64,000 nucleotides of DNA. It comes from Arabidopsis thaliana (Eukaryota > Streptophyta > Magnoliopsida > Brassicales > Brassicaceae). The notes under the pieces were generated by a model. The model saw only the letters and a list, made by a program, of their open reading frames with translations, had not been told where the DNA came from and did no database searches. The position numbers were made by a program, and so were the translations under genes. The stretch is taken from contig NC_003070.9 in the NCBI RefSeq assembly GCF_000001735.4, positions 12,146,001-12,210,000 on the forward strand. Direction: 5' to 3'. Of this stretch, positions 53,701 through 64,000 are shown piece by piece (position 1 is the first letter of the stretch; every line of letters begins with the position of its first letter).

Positions 53701-55860
53701 GAACTGTCTTCAAAGCTTCCTTACAGCTAAACAATCCTTCATCCTGAGAAACTTTGTCAAAAATTCCATTAGAAAGCTCTTGAAACCAAAGAAACCTTGT
53801 TAATAACACGCAGCTTAAACATAGAACGAATATTTAAATTTAAATGATCATAAAACCAAAATTGACAAAACATACAAAATCCTCGCTGCTAACATTTGGT
53901 TGCTTGCTCTGCTCAGGTTTTCTAAACAGGTAATATACATTGTTATGGAGCTGCTAATTGCAGAAAAAAACCTGTCTAATTGCGGTAAAGGAGAGAGATA
54001 AAGAGAGACTTCACCTTAATCATTGTACGTCTTTGCTAGCGAAATAGTCTCTCTATGGTTCTCTGCACTTGAAAGCAATGACATTTATTAGTAAGTCATC
54101 AACTAGTAAGATAGAGCGGTAGAGCCTATCATCTCTGAAATGGAGAAATAGACAAACATTATCTAGAGAATCAGGTAATATCTTGGAGACACTAAACACT
54201 AGAGCCAAAGAACTGAATCACTAAACAGAGAAAAATCATCACAAGAGGTTCTAAATGGATAGATTTTCTTAATCAAAACACATGTAACCAACGTTTTTCA
54301 ATAACCTACATGATTGAATTGAAACTAGTACTAAACGAACACAAAATGAAGATCATCATCATCAGAATCATCACACTACTACGAAATTCACTGATTCTAC
54401 TAAATTGCTAAGAGATTGATTACTATAAATGGATCAACAAAGAAACCCGAAGAAAGGGGTTTGTGATTCCTAACCTTATTTTGCTTAATCACAAGGATTT
54501 GTAATCAAGATTCAATTCCACAATTATGTTCTGAATAATCGGAAGAGAATTATGAAGTAAACGAAACAACCGATGAATCAAAAACAAACTTGAAATCGAT
54601 CAGAATTGGGTTTATTATATACCTGATTGTTTGCGTAATATCGGAGGGTTTAAACCGAGTCAATCACACGCTCCTCTTGACGGCGGTGACAAGGATTTCC
54701 TCCCCAATTTCGTTTCTCATCCCCAGATTCATCACCGGCTGGAGCCGAAACAAGTTGATTCCGAAGAATTTGATAATTTGAATTGTAGAGACGAAGTATT
54801 TTTTGAGTCGGTGATGAAATGAATGGAACCAGAAAATTATATTTGTAGTGAGTGTTCTAAAGCTAGTTGATACGAAAATACTAAAATACCCCGTTTTATT
54901 CCGTTAGACCCATTTGGATTTGGATTTGAATTATAATTTTCCCCCTAATTTGAAAATTTTAGTCCGTTAAAACTTAAAACAAAAATTCAAATTACATATT
55001 ACTTATGGTTGGATGTGCACTTTACTTAATTTGAGAATACTACCACGAGTGAGTTCATTAAGAAATTCTTAAGTATTACAACCCTTACCTTCATTCTAAC
55101 GAGAACACAAAGCAATAACGAACACAATAACAATTAGATGATTCATTTTTTGGATCTAGAATATTTCTTAAAGTACAATGAATCCAAAAGCTTAATGTTC
55201 ATAAGCCAACAAATAAATTTGAACAAAAATATAAACCAAAAATGAACCTATGGCGGGAGGAGCATTTCCTGTCGAAAACTAAGGTTAATCAGTAATATAA
55301 TGATCAATCCTTTCTCTCTCTCAAACTAAGATTCAAAAAGCTCCAATGGAGTAACCTGAAAGACAAGAAGCGCATAAGAAAATTGGTTGAGGAAATGAAT
55401 CATAAGAAGTAAATCGATTAGACAGACCATTATAGAGATTCTGCGACTATCTCTTAAACAAACCAACGTCTTAAATCTCTAAACTCACACTTAAACAATA
55501 TGAAAACAACCTCTCCAATACTCTGATAACAAACCATGCCTCAAAATCGTGTTGCTTGTATTCTACGGAACAGGCATTATACTATTATAAGATCAAAATA
55601 TATTGAACAAAATCTCGCAGCTTAATTTAATACTTAAAAAATCACAGGTCAATAAGATATACAAGAGGGATTACCAATATCACGCTTACCATTCCAATGA
55701 CATGTGGTCAAGTCTTAAGATCGAGATTCACATTGATATCAGATCTCTTTATTTTGTTAATTAAGGTCTATATCATGGAGTATCTCTTTTACCGACAGAG
55801 AGTTGATTAAGCCTGTCATGGGAATATAAAATGATAATTGTCATGCTGTAATTACGGACA
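53701..55860. other. Intergenic DNA before LRR copy 5
   Basis: 53800-54060 repeats parts of unit B (compare 51130-51530). From about 54240 to 54840 the sequence is less repetitive, with two overlapping 63-codon frames at 54590-54822 and a CT-rich minus strand that resembles a 5' leader. It may be the first exon and promoter of a broken minus-strand gene, but I cannot name it. 54850-55860 is plain AT-rich DNA. Confidence 0.4.
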
Positions 55861-55962
55861 CCACTAACTATGCAAGAAAAAACACGTTTGAAAATGAATA
55901 GAAATGAAATCAGACCTCGAGTCGACGACACTTCAGTCACTTCTCTCATTCAACAAAACACC

Positions 55963-57330
55963 ATGAACTCTTGTTCCTTCCCTCTCTTCCTCTTTGTTAT
56001 CTTTCTCCGGTGTTTAAGTTCCACGGGAGCTGCCACATGTCATCCTGATGACAAAGCGGGTCTTTTAGCTTTCAAATCGGGTATAACCCAAGATCCTTCG
56101 GGTATTCTCAGCTCATGGCAGAAAGATATTGACTGCTGCTCCTGGTACGGTATCTTTTGCCTCCCTACGATTCATGGCGACCGCGTCACCATGATGGCAT
56201 TAGACGGAAATACGGATGTTGGTGAAACCTTTCTCTCCGGCACTATCTCACCGTTGCTCGCCAAACTCCATCACCTCAACGAGATTCGCCTCACCAATCT
56301 TCGAAAGATCACTGGATCTTTTCCCCACTTCCTCTTCAAATTACCAAAGCTAAGGACTGTTTACTTAGAGAATAACCGTCTCTCTGGTCCCCTTCCTGCC
56401 AACATCGGTGCACTAAGTAATTTGGAAATTTTGAGTGTGGCGGGAAACCGGTTCAGCGGTTCGATCCCAAGTTCGATGTCTAAGTTAACTAGCTTACTCC
56501 AACTCAAGCTCAACGGTAACCGCCTTTCTGGCATCTTCCCAGACATATTCAAATCCATGCGGCAACTTCGATTTCTTGATCTCTCCAGCAACAGATTCTC
56601 TGGAAACCTTCCTTCATCGATTGCATCTCTTGCACCGACTCTTTCTACCCTTGAGGTGGGCCATAACAAGCTATCGGGGACTATCCCGGACTATTTATCG
56701 AGATTCGAGCTTCTCTCCGCATTAAATCTCTCTAGGAATGGGTACACAGGGGTCGTGCCGATGAGTTTTGCCAATCTGACCAACATTATCTTTCTTGATC
56801 TCTCCCACAATCTGCTTACCGGTCCATTCCCTGTCTTGAACTCATTAGGCATCGAATATCTACATCTTTCGTACAACCGATTTCACCTTGAAACAATCCC
56901 CGAATGGGTGACCTTGTCGAAGTTCATCTACTCATTGAAGCTTGCAAAATGTGGGATCAAAATGAGCTTAGACCATTGGATGCCAGCAGACACCTCTTTC
57001 TACCATCACATTGATTTTTCGGAAAACGAGATCTCAGGGAGTCCAATAAGGTTTTTTAACCAGATGGATTTTATGGTGGAGTTCCATGCACCGGGGAACA
57101 AACTCCAGTTCGACTTGGGGAAGCTAAAGTTTGGAATCTTCTTGAAAACCCTGGATTTGTCAAGGAACTTGGTATTTGGGAAGGTACCGGTGACGGTGAC
57201 CAGACTGCAGACACTAAACTTGAGTCAAAACCATCTTTGCGGAAAGCTTCCATCGACAAAGTTCCCGGCTAGTGCTTTTGTCGATAACAAGTGTCTTTGC
57301 GGCTTTCCACTTTCTCCTTGTAAAGCTTAG
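55963..57330 (+). CDS. Secreted LRR protein, copy 5
   Basis: Intronless, 455 residues from the ATG at 55963 (MNSCSFPLFLF). The frame is open upstream to 55870, but the paralogs set this start. Signal peptide, N-terminal cap (CHPDDKAGLLAFKSG, CCSW), LRRs, and a C-terminal NKCLCGFPLSPCKA that differs slightly from the NDCLCGSPLSPCK of the others. Like copy 4 it lacks the NLLTGTIPLG repeat, so the two share an origin or lost it in parallel. It is separated from copy 4 by 9 kb of repeats. Probably At1g33670. Confidence 0.92.
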   Translation: MNSCSFPLFLFVIFLRCLSSTGAATCHPDDKAGLLAFKSGITQDPSGILSSWQKDIDCCSWYGIFCLPTIHGDRVTMMALDGNTDVGETFLSGTISPLLAKLHHLNEIRLTNLRKITGSFPHFLFKLPKLRTVYLENNRLSGPLPANIGALSNLEILSVAGNRFSGSIPSSMSKLTSLLQLKLNGNRLSGIFPDIFKSMRQLRFLDLSSNRFSGNLPSSIASLAPTLSTLEVGHNKLSGTIPDYLSRFELLSALNLSRNGYTGVVPMSFANLTNIIFLDLSHNLLTGPFPVLNSLGIEYLHLSYNRFHLETIPEWVTLSKFIYSLKLAKCGIKMSLDHWMPADTSFYHHIDFSENEISGSPIRFFNQMDFMVEFHAPGNKLQFDLGKLKFGIFLKTLDLSRNLVFGKVPVTVTRLQTLNLSQNHLCGKLPSTKFPASAFVDNKCLCGFPLSPCKA

Positions 57331-58055
57331 GGACAAGAAAAGCACAGTTTTGTATTTGGATTTATTATGACACGTAGCTCCAAATAAAATTTGTGTGACT
57401 ATAATAAAGTGATTTAAAGATCCCAATGCCAATAAGCTCCATTACAACTATAGTGAATGTTAGTGAAAGTATGATTTCAACCCTTATGCACTATTTCCAT
57501 GCAGTCGTTATGTTGGTACAAAATTGAGGATCTGAAGGCATTTGAAAGGTCACCAAACAGTCTCTCTGAGAAACATGAAGCGAAGAAATTCATATTTAGT
57601 CAATAGAACCACTGAGCCGGACAATGATTACCTCAACATGATACGAAATGATTAAATTTAATGAGTAGTAGTAGTATTCTAATACAAATGTTCCGATTTA
57701 TGTAACGTTGGCTTGTATTAATGATGCATATGTTATGCTTGAGTGTTCTTATAAATTTGGTCGAACACTTGAAATGTAAACGGATCAGATCTTGTATTTA
57801 ATTGTGCATGGGCTAAATTAAATACTTCTCTTTTACCTTTTTTGCCAATGAAAAGTTGAATAATAGTAAGGTCCGATAGGCCCATTAAAAAGCCCACAAA
57901 CCCTTTAATCAGCTATATTCCCATTCCACTGCTCCCAAGTCGTCACCACCACTTCCCGTCCTCTCTCCAGTCACTGTTTCCGAAGCCCTAAAGTTTTCAA
58001 GGTCGCCGATTAAATCACCAAAGGAGGCGTTTTTATACTATTCCCGGTTCAACAC
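57331..58055 (+). promoter_or_regulatory. LRR 3' flank and KH-gene promoter with site II and telo-box-like motifs
   Basis: Left: the shared LRR 3' flank (TGTTAGTGAAAGTATGATTTC near 57458). Right: upstream of the KH gene, GGCCCA (57879-57884), AGCCCA (57891-57896) and AAACCCT (57898-57904). This is the site II plus telo-box pairing common upstream of genes for RNA-binding and translation proteins. Confidence 0.5.
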
Positions 58056-61000
58056 ATGGCGGAGGAAGAGGTTATCGCTATCCCCGTGCAGCCATCTGAC
58101 CACAAGCGCAAGCTTGAGAATCTCGAATCGGAGATCCTCGAGCAGCAACACGCCGGCTCGATTGATAATGACGTTTCTGTAGATGATGACAAAAACGCAT
58201 CTGATTATTGTCAGCCGAAGCGACCGAAGCTTGACGATGAAGCTGTTGATGGTTTAGGTATGTCTGATTCCTTTCAAAGTATGGATTTTGGTGGATGCAT
58301 ATCGAAAAGATTTCACCTTTGTTCTTAATATTCGTTGTTACGGCATTGTGTTGTAGGGATTGGGGGAACTGTAGAAAACAGTGGTGATGTTGAATCCAAG
58401 GAGGAGGGAACTGAGAAACCCATTGCTCAGAGTGATGAGAATCAAGATGGTAATCCTTTAATTGAGAAAGTTCAGGAGACCATTGATGCTGAGGAATCGG
58501 ACAATAAGATGGAAGATAACGGTAAGCCTGAGGATAACCAACTAGTTACTCCTGAGGTTGTAACCTCTCAGGACGTTTCTGTTGAAGAAAGTAAGGAGGT
58601 GAACATTAGCGGTTCACAGAATGAAGGTGAGGATGATAGTAAGGAAACGAATGATGTTGTTGCTCAGAAAGAAGTTGAAAACGGAAGCAAAGAGGTCACT
58701 GATTGTGACTCTCAGAAGGAAGATGAAGCAAATGCTGGTGGCGAGAGTAAGGAAGTGAATGGCAGTGTTTCTCATGATGAGATTGGTGACGAGAGTAAAG
58801 AAGTGAATGGTGGTAGTACTCATAAGGAGGTTGATGATACTCAGTCCACGACTCGTCGAATAGATGTCCCGAGTTCAAAGGTGACTTGATTTGGTTTCGC
58901 TTTTGACTCTTTAGTGAGTAAGTTTTGCTGAGTTTTGGCTTCAATATATGTGATCTTGGCACACTTGACAGGTTGGCACGCTAATTGGTAAAGGTGGGGA
59001 GATGGTACGGTATCTTCAGGTCAATTCTGGTGCTAAAATCCAAATCCGGAGGGATGCAGAGGCTGATCCAAGTTCAGCTTTAAGACCGGTGGAAATAATT
59101 GGAACTGTTTCTTGTATCGAGAAAGCAGAGAAGCTTATCAATGCTGTCATTGCAGAGGTTTAAAAGTTTTCTTTGACATTATCCTTTTTTAAATCACAAT
59201 CTTTTAGTTGTCTATGCTAAGAGTTGGCTACATTTTTCTTCTTCTGCTGCAATCCCAGGTTGAAGCAGGAGGTGTACCTGCCCTTGCTGCAAGGGGGGTC
59301 CCAGAACAGATGGAGATTAAAGTTCCAAGTGATAAGGTAGACCCTGGTAACTGTTCTGATTGGCCATTTTTAAGTGATAACTAATCCATCTTCAACTCAC
59401 AGGTTGGTGTGATTATTGGCCGAGGTGGGGAGACTATCAAGAACATGCAGACAAAGTCGAGAGCACGCATCCAGGTGATTACTTCTATTTAATCTTGAAT
59501 GTATGGAGAGTACAGAGAAAGATTGTGACAATATTGCTTGTTACGGGTAACAGCTGACTAAAATAGTTTTCATATAGTTGATACCACAAAATGAAGGTGA
59601 TGCATCTAAGGAAAGAACTGTTCGTATTTCTGGTGATAAAAGGCAGATTGATATAGCCACCGCTTTGATAAAGGATGTTATGTACCAGGTTTGTCTTCTA
59701 ATGTTCTTTCTCAAAACGATGTCATTGCTTTTAGTTTTTGCAACCATGTAAATTGCTTTGTTTTCATTAATCTTGGTGCACGATATGTCTGGTATACCGA
59801 AATGTTTGATAATCATATCCTGATAACTGCTTTATTTTGGCTTTATTTTCACCAATGCATCTACATAATTTTTAAGGTGATAAATCTGTGTTTTCGTGTT
59901 CCCGCTATCTGTTTGCTAATTTTCTCGTGCATGCAATCTCTGTAAAAACTAGCTTGTTACCTATGATCAACTATAGGTCCATTACCTTAATCATGTTGTT
60001 CATTTTATGCTGATTCACATTTGATTTATGTTTTTGGGGCATAGTCATTTGATTGTGGATAATTTTACTGTTTTCCTGCTTTAAGCATATGCAAAAGTTG
60101 TCTTAGTTTGAAAGTTCAGTGCAAATCTATGCGGGCTCCCCTGATTTAGTGAATAGGTGCATATTCATGTCCTAATGGAGTACTTGGTTCATACTGCTGA
60201 AATTAGAAGGATAGCTTGAGAAAATATGTACATATTGTAAGAGAACTGATAATTTTCTCCTGTTAAGAAGATCATTTGTTCCATCCTCGATGTCGCTTGC
60301 CATGATATTTAAAATTAAAGGTGCCGATCTCGAATTGGTGTTGGCTTTAAAAATGCAGATGTGGCTATTACCTTTCAATTGGGGTCAGCATTGCCTTGTA
60401 CAATAGACATCACCCAGGTCTACGGATGAAGGTATTTGGCAGTTATCATTCACGCTTGCAGGTTCTAGTAGTCGGTAAGGCTGCTTTTGTTCTTTGAAAA
60501 CTTCAGGACGTTAGTGTGAGCATGGATATATTGCAGTTCCGTTGTATAAATCTAGCTGCAAGACTTTAATGGCCTATATCGCTTGCTCTTATTTGATTAA
60601 CGACATTGACGAGAATCTAGAATATATATGTCAACCGCCAAGTTTGCAATGTGAACAGAACTTCTTTTTTAGTACTCCTTCTACAACCAAGTCCATAAAA
60701 ATTGTGTTATGTATGCTCAGATGATCATGGAATTACTTAAGGGGAGCCTGGATACCTTTGTGCTTACTAAATGATCATCTCTGATATTATTTCAAGCATG
60801 TACTGTAGTTTTAGGCTAGGTACTAAGTTGAGGCCAGACTTTATGTTCAGCTTGAAACAGCTTGGAATGCTATTGACAGCATAACTGTATGCAAAGTTAT
60901 CACTTTTATTGCATATAATAATTTCTGGCCCATGTCATGTCTCCGAATGCCATCTGCATATGATCTGTTTGATGAAATTCCTTGCTGTCTTGCTATGTTC

Positions 61001-62282
61001 TTAGTCATATCCACTTTTTCGATTCTTTTGTCAACTTAGAGATTTTATGTTATGCCATTTTTAATTTGAATTTATAACAGTGCTTTCTTCTGTCAGCTGT
61101 ATGATATATTATGTCCCACTTTGTTTTTCTTTAAAGGAGTTTTCAATTTTTTATGTTTTGTAGGATGGAAGGCCATCGCCCTATTCTGGTGGTTTTAACC
61201 AGCAGGCTTACCAACCTCGAGGACCAGGTGGTCCACCTCAATGGGGTTCGCGTGGTCCTCACGGGCCACATTCAATGCCATACAATTACCACCATGGTGG
61301 ACCGTACCCGTCTCAAGGCTCACATTTCAGACCTCCCAATTCTGGTGGTTATCCTCCACAACATATGCCTCCTAGAAGTGGATATGGTTCTGGTTGGGAA
61401 CAAAGACCTCCACATTCTGGTCCATATGATTATTACGGTAGGCAAGGAGGTCAAAACCCAGGCCCTGTGCCTTCTCATGGTGCTTCTTACTCCCAGGCAG
61501 GTGCTCAGCAGACTTACGGGCAGATGTATGATCAGCCACACTATGATAATCCTCCTATGCATCAATCTTATGGAGGATATGGTGGCTCCCAACAGGGCTA
61601 TCCATCGGCAGGTGGTCAGCACCAAATGCAGCAGCCAAGTAGACCTTACGGTATGCAAGGATCAGCCGAGCAAGGGTATGGGCCTCCAAGGCCTGCAGCA
61701 CCTCCTGGTGATGTGCCTTACCAAGGTCCAACACCAGCAGCACCGTCATATGGTTCAACACCAGCAGCAGCATCGTATGGTTCAACACCAGCAGCACCAT
61801 CATATGGTTCAACTCCAGCAGCACCATCGTATGGTTCAAACATGGCTCAACAACAGCAATATGGTTATGCATCAAGTGCGCCTACTCAGCAAACTTATCC
61901 TTCATATAGCTCTGCAGCACCATCTGATGGTTATAATGGTACACAACCACCAGCAGTTGCCCCAGCTTATGAGCAGCACGGTGCTCAGCCAGCTTCTGGT
62001 GTGCAACAAACTTCAGGTGGGTACGGGCAAGTACCTCCAACCGGTGGCTATAGTTCGTATCCCTCCACACAGCCGGCTTATGGTAATACCCCGGCTCAAA
62101 GCAATGGAAACTATGGATACATTGGCTCTCAGTATCCTAGCTATGGAGGTGGAAACGCATCAGCATATGCTGCACCTACTGGCCAAACCGCTTATTCCCA
62201 GACTGCACCTCCTCAGGCCGGCTATGAGCAATCAGCAACTCAATCAGCTGGCTATGCAGCTGCTCCAGGAACAGCACAGTGA
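58056..62282 (+). CDS. KH-domain RNA-binding protein (FUBP-like)
   Basis: Seven exons, join(58056..58257, 58357..58880, 58972..59157, 59259..59336, 59403..59474, 59578..59688, 61164..62282), all GT-AG, total 2292 nt and 763 residues. Residues 1 to about 240 are acidic and repetitive (SKEVN-type units). KH domain 1 (about 241-305) has GKGG and KH domain 2 (about 323-392) has GRGG, the GXXG loops that contact single-stranded nucleic acid. The last exon encodes a 370-residue low-complexity tail rich in Gly, Tyr, Pro, Gln and Ser, prion-like in composition, with a YGSTPAAPS repeat. The arrangement is like animal FUBP/KSRP proteins; a nuclear RNA-binding role is inferred. The sixth intron is 1475 nt and contains no gene. 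Probably At1g33680. Confidence 0.93.
59689..61163 (+). other. Long intron of the KH gene
   Basis: A 1475-nt intron with GTTTGT donor and TTTTGTAG acceptor. Short frames in it (59691-59945, 60542-60724 and one antisense) have no coding character. At about 15 times the size of the other introns it could hold a regulatory element, but nothing specific was seen. Confidence 0.6.
61735..61842 (+). repeat. 27-nt tandem repeats in the KH-gene tail
   Basis: Four units of 27 nt encoding YGSTPAAPS or a one-residue variant. The period is a multiple of three. Confidence 0.85.
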
Positions 62283-62852
62283 TATCATTGTCGCTCAAAT
62301 CAGTACGATGCAGACCAGGCTTATGATGTGGCTCGCTAGAAGATCATATGTAATGCAAGGTTAGTAGACTTGCATTCCTAAACTGCACATCCTGATTGAG
62401 ACAGAGCATTAGCAGTTCCTCAGCTGTTCGTTATGTCTTCTTATAATCGTTGGATCTAAATATGCATGACTCATTCTCCCTTTAGATTATGTACTGTGAT
62501 CTGAGTAAACCCTAATTCGCTCCTCTTCTGTATCTGTACTGCTGCTATTGCTTAAGGTGTTTCTAAGAAGTTGTGATCACTTTTACAGTTTCTTGCTTCA
62601 GTTTTTGTTTTTTTTTTTTTTTTTTTCAGTAGAGTTAGGTTCGAGAGCCTTGTTACAGAAAATCTTAAGCATTGTCGACAGTAGAAAGTTTATTAACATT
62701 TGCTTCTGTCTATAATCGTAAATTAATTATCCAACAAATGAAATAAACGCATAAAAGAGGGTCGCAAAAACCGTGAAAGAGACCAAAAATAAGTATGGAT
62801 ATCTGAACAGAACTTGGATGTCCTGAGACGCAAAGTTAGGTCGTGGCCTGGC
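62283..62852. other. Convergent 3' flanks of the KH and GBA2-type genes
   Basis: The 3' UTR of the KH gene comes from the left and that of the glucosylceramidase-type gene from the right. A run of 19 T at 62608-62626 is the only notable feature. No gene. Confidence 0.5.
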
Positions 62853-64000
62853 CTATAGGCGAATCGTCTTGAGGAATGTCTCATACGCAGTCTGGAGGCG
62901 GTTTCTATGGTCCTTTCCCTTAGTGTTTTTCAGATAGTGAGCCACTTTGATAAACCCAGCGTGTTGTTGAAACAACACAGACGTTGCATCTTCCTCTTGT
63001 GGCCTGAGCGATACTTCTTGTTCTCTGTTAGGTTTTGGCATTGTGTGTGCCCATTGTATACCCCATATAGCTAAAGGCCTCATGTAGCAAAGTGACCTAT
63101 ATTCATCGTTCGTGGTCCATGCCTCTGGTGTCTGAAATGCGCAGCTGCACCCAAAAAAAATGTTAATCGAACATGATGAATCAACAAAAAAGATTCTGCG
63201 AAGAGCTTACCCTAGACCACGGTCGGACCAAGCGGCCTCATAGATTCCACTTGCTGTCCTAAAACCTTTATCCGCAAGCCCTTCTTGAATCATACAAGCC
63301 GCGACCGAGTATGTTGTCCCAGCCCAAACCTCCCTCGACACCATCGTGCTTGTGTCTACTCGTCCATCAGGTAACATCCCGTTCACAGCACCACGTGTTC
63401 CATCTCTCACTCTCATCACATTGAAGTCGTAGACCGTCTCCAACGCTTTCTTTATCCATTCTTCTTTCGCTATCGGCTTCAGTCCACAAGCTCTCGCATA
63501 CCTATATACAAAACACTCCAAACTCAATATTGAAATTTCAATTGCTAAACGCAGCATTGCTGATTTTTATTAACACTTACCATTGTCCAGCCATCTGATC
63601 AGCCAAGATCGACGAGCTCGAGCCGCTTCGACTGTTATCGTAATTGAAATAAGAACCGTTCCAAAGCTTCTCGTAAACGCTTCTAGCTTTCTCATACTTA
63701 GCGTTGAAGTAAACTGCAGCCCCATTGTCCCCAATTTCACGGGCCAACGCAGATCCGGCCTGAAGAGCCGCGACCCAAAGACCCCCGCAATAAGCACTAA
63801 CTCCTGAGCAAGACCACGCGTCATAAGTCTGATCTGGAAACCCTTCGTTTTCAATCATCCCGTCTCCGTCTTTATCAAACTGGTCCAAGTAGGCGATTGC
63901 AGTGTAAACCGACGGCCAAACCGCTTTCGCAAAGTTTAAGTCACCAGTTGCAACCACATCTCTGTAAACTTGAAGAACAAACTTGGAGTTCAAGTCTTTC
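62853..64000 (-). CDS. GBA2-type (GH116) glucosylceramidase, C-terminal part
   Basis: The last three exons, complement(join(62853..63144, 63211..63501, 63581..>64000)); the gene continues beyond the right edge. The 334 visible codons correspond to the C-terminal third of the family and begin in an (alpha/alpha) barrel segment with [20 protein letters not shown], then [12 protein letters not shown] (the conserved block that I believe carries the acid/base Asp of GH116), [43 protein letters not shown] and the C-terminal AIWGIQWA. Enzymes of this family hydrolyse glucosylceramide and related beta-glucosides; plant members act on sphingolipids. Probably At1g33700. No break in the visible part. 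Confidence 0.92.

Noticed and set aside
61153-62364. 403-codon frame overlapping the last exon of the KH gene
   Set aside because: It is a +1-type shadow of the repetitive Q/G/Y-rich exon. The frame at 61164-62282 joins the KH exons and gives the G/Y/P-rich tail expected.
62608-62626. T-run as a retrotransposon tail
   Set aside because: No reverse transcriptase or other element sequence on either side; it sits in the 3' flank between two genes and is likely a plain homopolymer.
1-64000. tRNA, rRNA or known microRNA genes
   Set aside because: I saw no cloverleaf with A/B boxes, no rRNA segment and no long fold-back of microRNA-precursor size. A tRNAscan-SE or small-RNA search would settle this.

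Overview
This window is plant nuclear DNA from the Brassicaceae. It is AT-rich, its genes carry many short introns, and its intergenic DNA is full of decayed transposons. Gene content and order match what I remember of Arabidopsis thaliana chromosome 1 around At1g33470 to At1g33700. That placement, and every gene symbol used, comes from memory of the proteins and not from a database search. Exon joins were worked out by hand from splice signals and reading frame. For ATL58, the coiled-coil gene, the F-box gene and ADR1, the joined lengths (261, 254, 441 and 787 residues) equal the lengths I remember for the reference proteins.

Left part (1-16 kb), mostly single-copy genes: a phytolongin SNARE-like gene (-), ATL58 RING-H2 ligase (-), a small DUF2062 membrane protein (-) sharing a palindrome-rich bidirectional promoter with a coiled-coil protein (+), a nested patch of Ty3/Gypsy and LINE remains, a fragment copied from the N-terminus of MOS2, MOS2 itself (-), and an F-box gene (+).

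Middle part (16-31 kb): SCPL18 serine carboxypeptidase-like gene (-, 12 exons), a frameshifted S1/SPH-type secreted protein gene (-), a repeat-flanked insertion, the helper NLR gene ADR1 (+, 5 exons, one GC-AG intron), and a decayed CACTA (En/Spm) element of about 4.7 kb that keeps truncated TNP2-like and PF03004-like genes.

Right part (31-64 kb): a tandem cluster of five intact intronless secreted LRR genes (DRT100/FLOR1/PGIP-like, +). The cluster also holds one remnant in which promoter and 3' flank survive without a coding region, an unlisted two-exon defensin-like gene (-), Helitron-like and tandem-repeat DNA, and a region of three repeated units (47-54 kb) carrying exon-like pieces, including malectin/LRR-kinase-type fragments and an ascorbate peroxidase pseudogene. 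The window closes with a KH-domain RNA-binding protein gene (+) and the 3' part of a GBA2-type (GH116) glucosylceramidase gene (-) that runs off the right edge.

Several genes belong to immunity: MOS2 and ADR1 lie 10 kb apart, with an ATL-type ligase, a defensin-like peptide and secreted LRR proteins nearby. Nothing indicates that they act as one unit. No CRISPR array, prokaryotic operon or tRNA/rRNA gene was seen.
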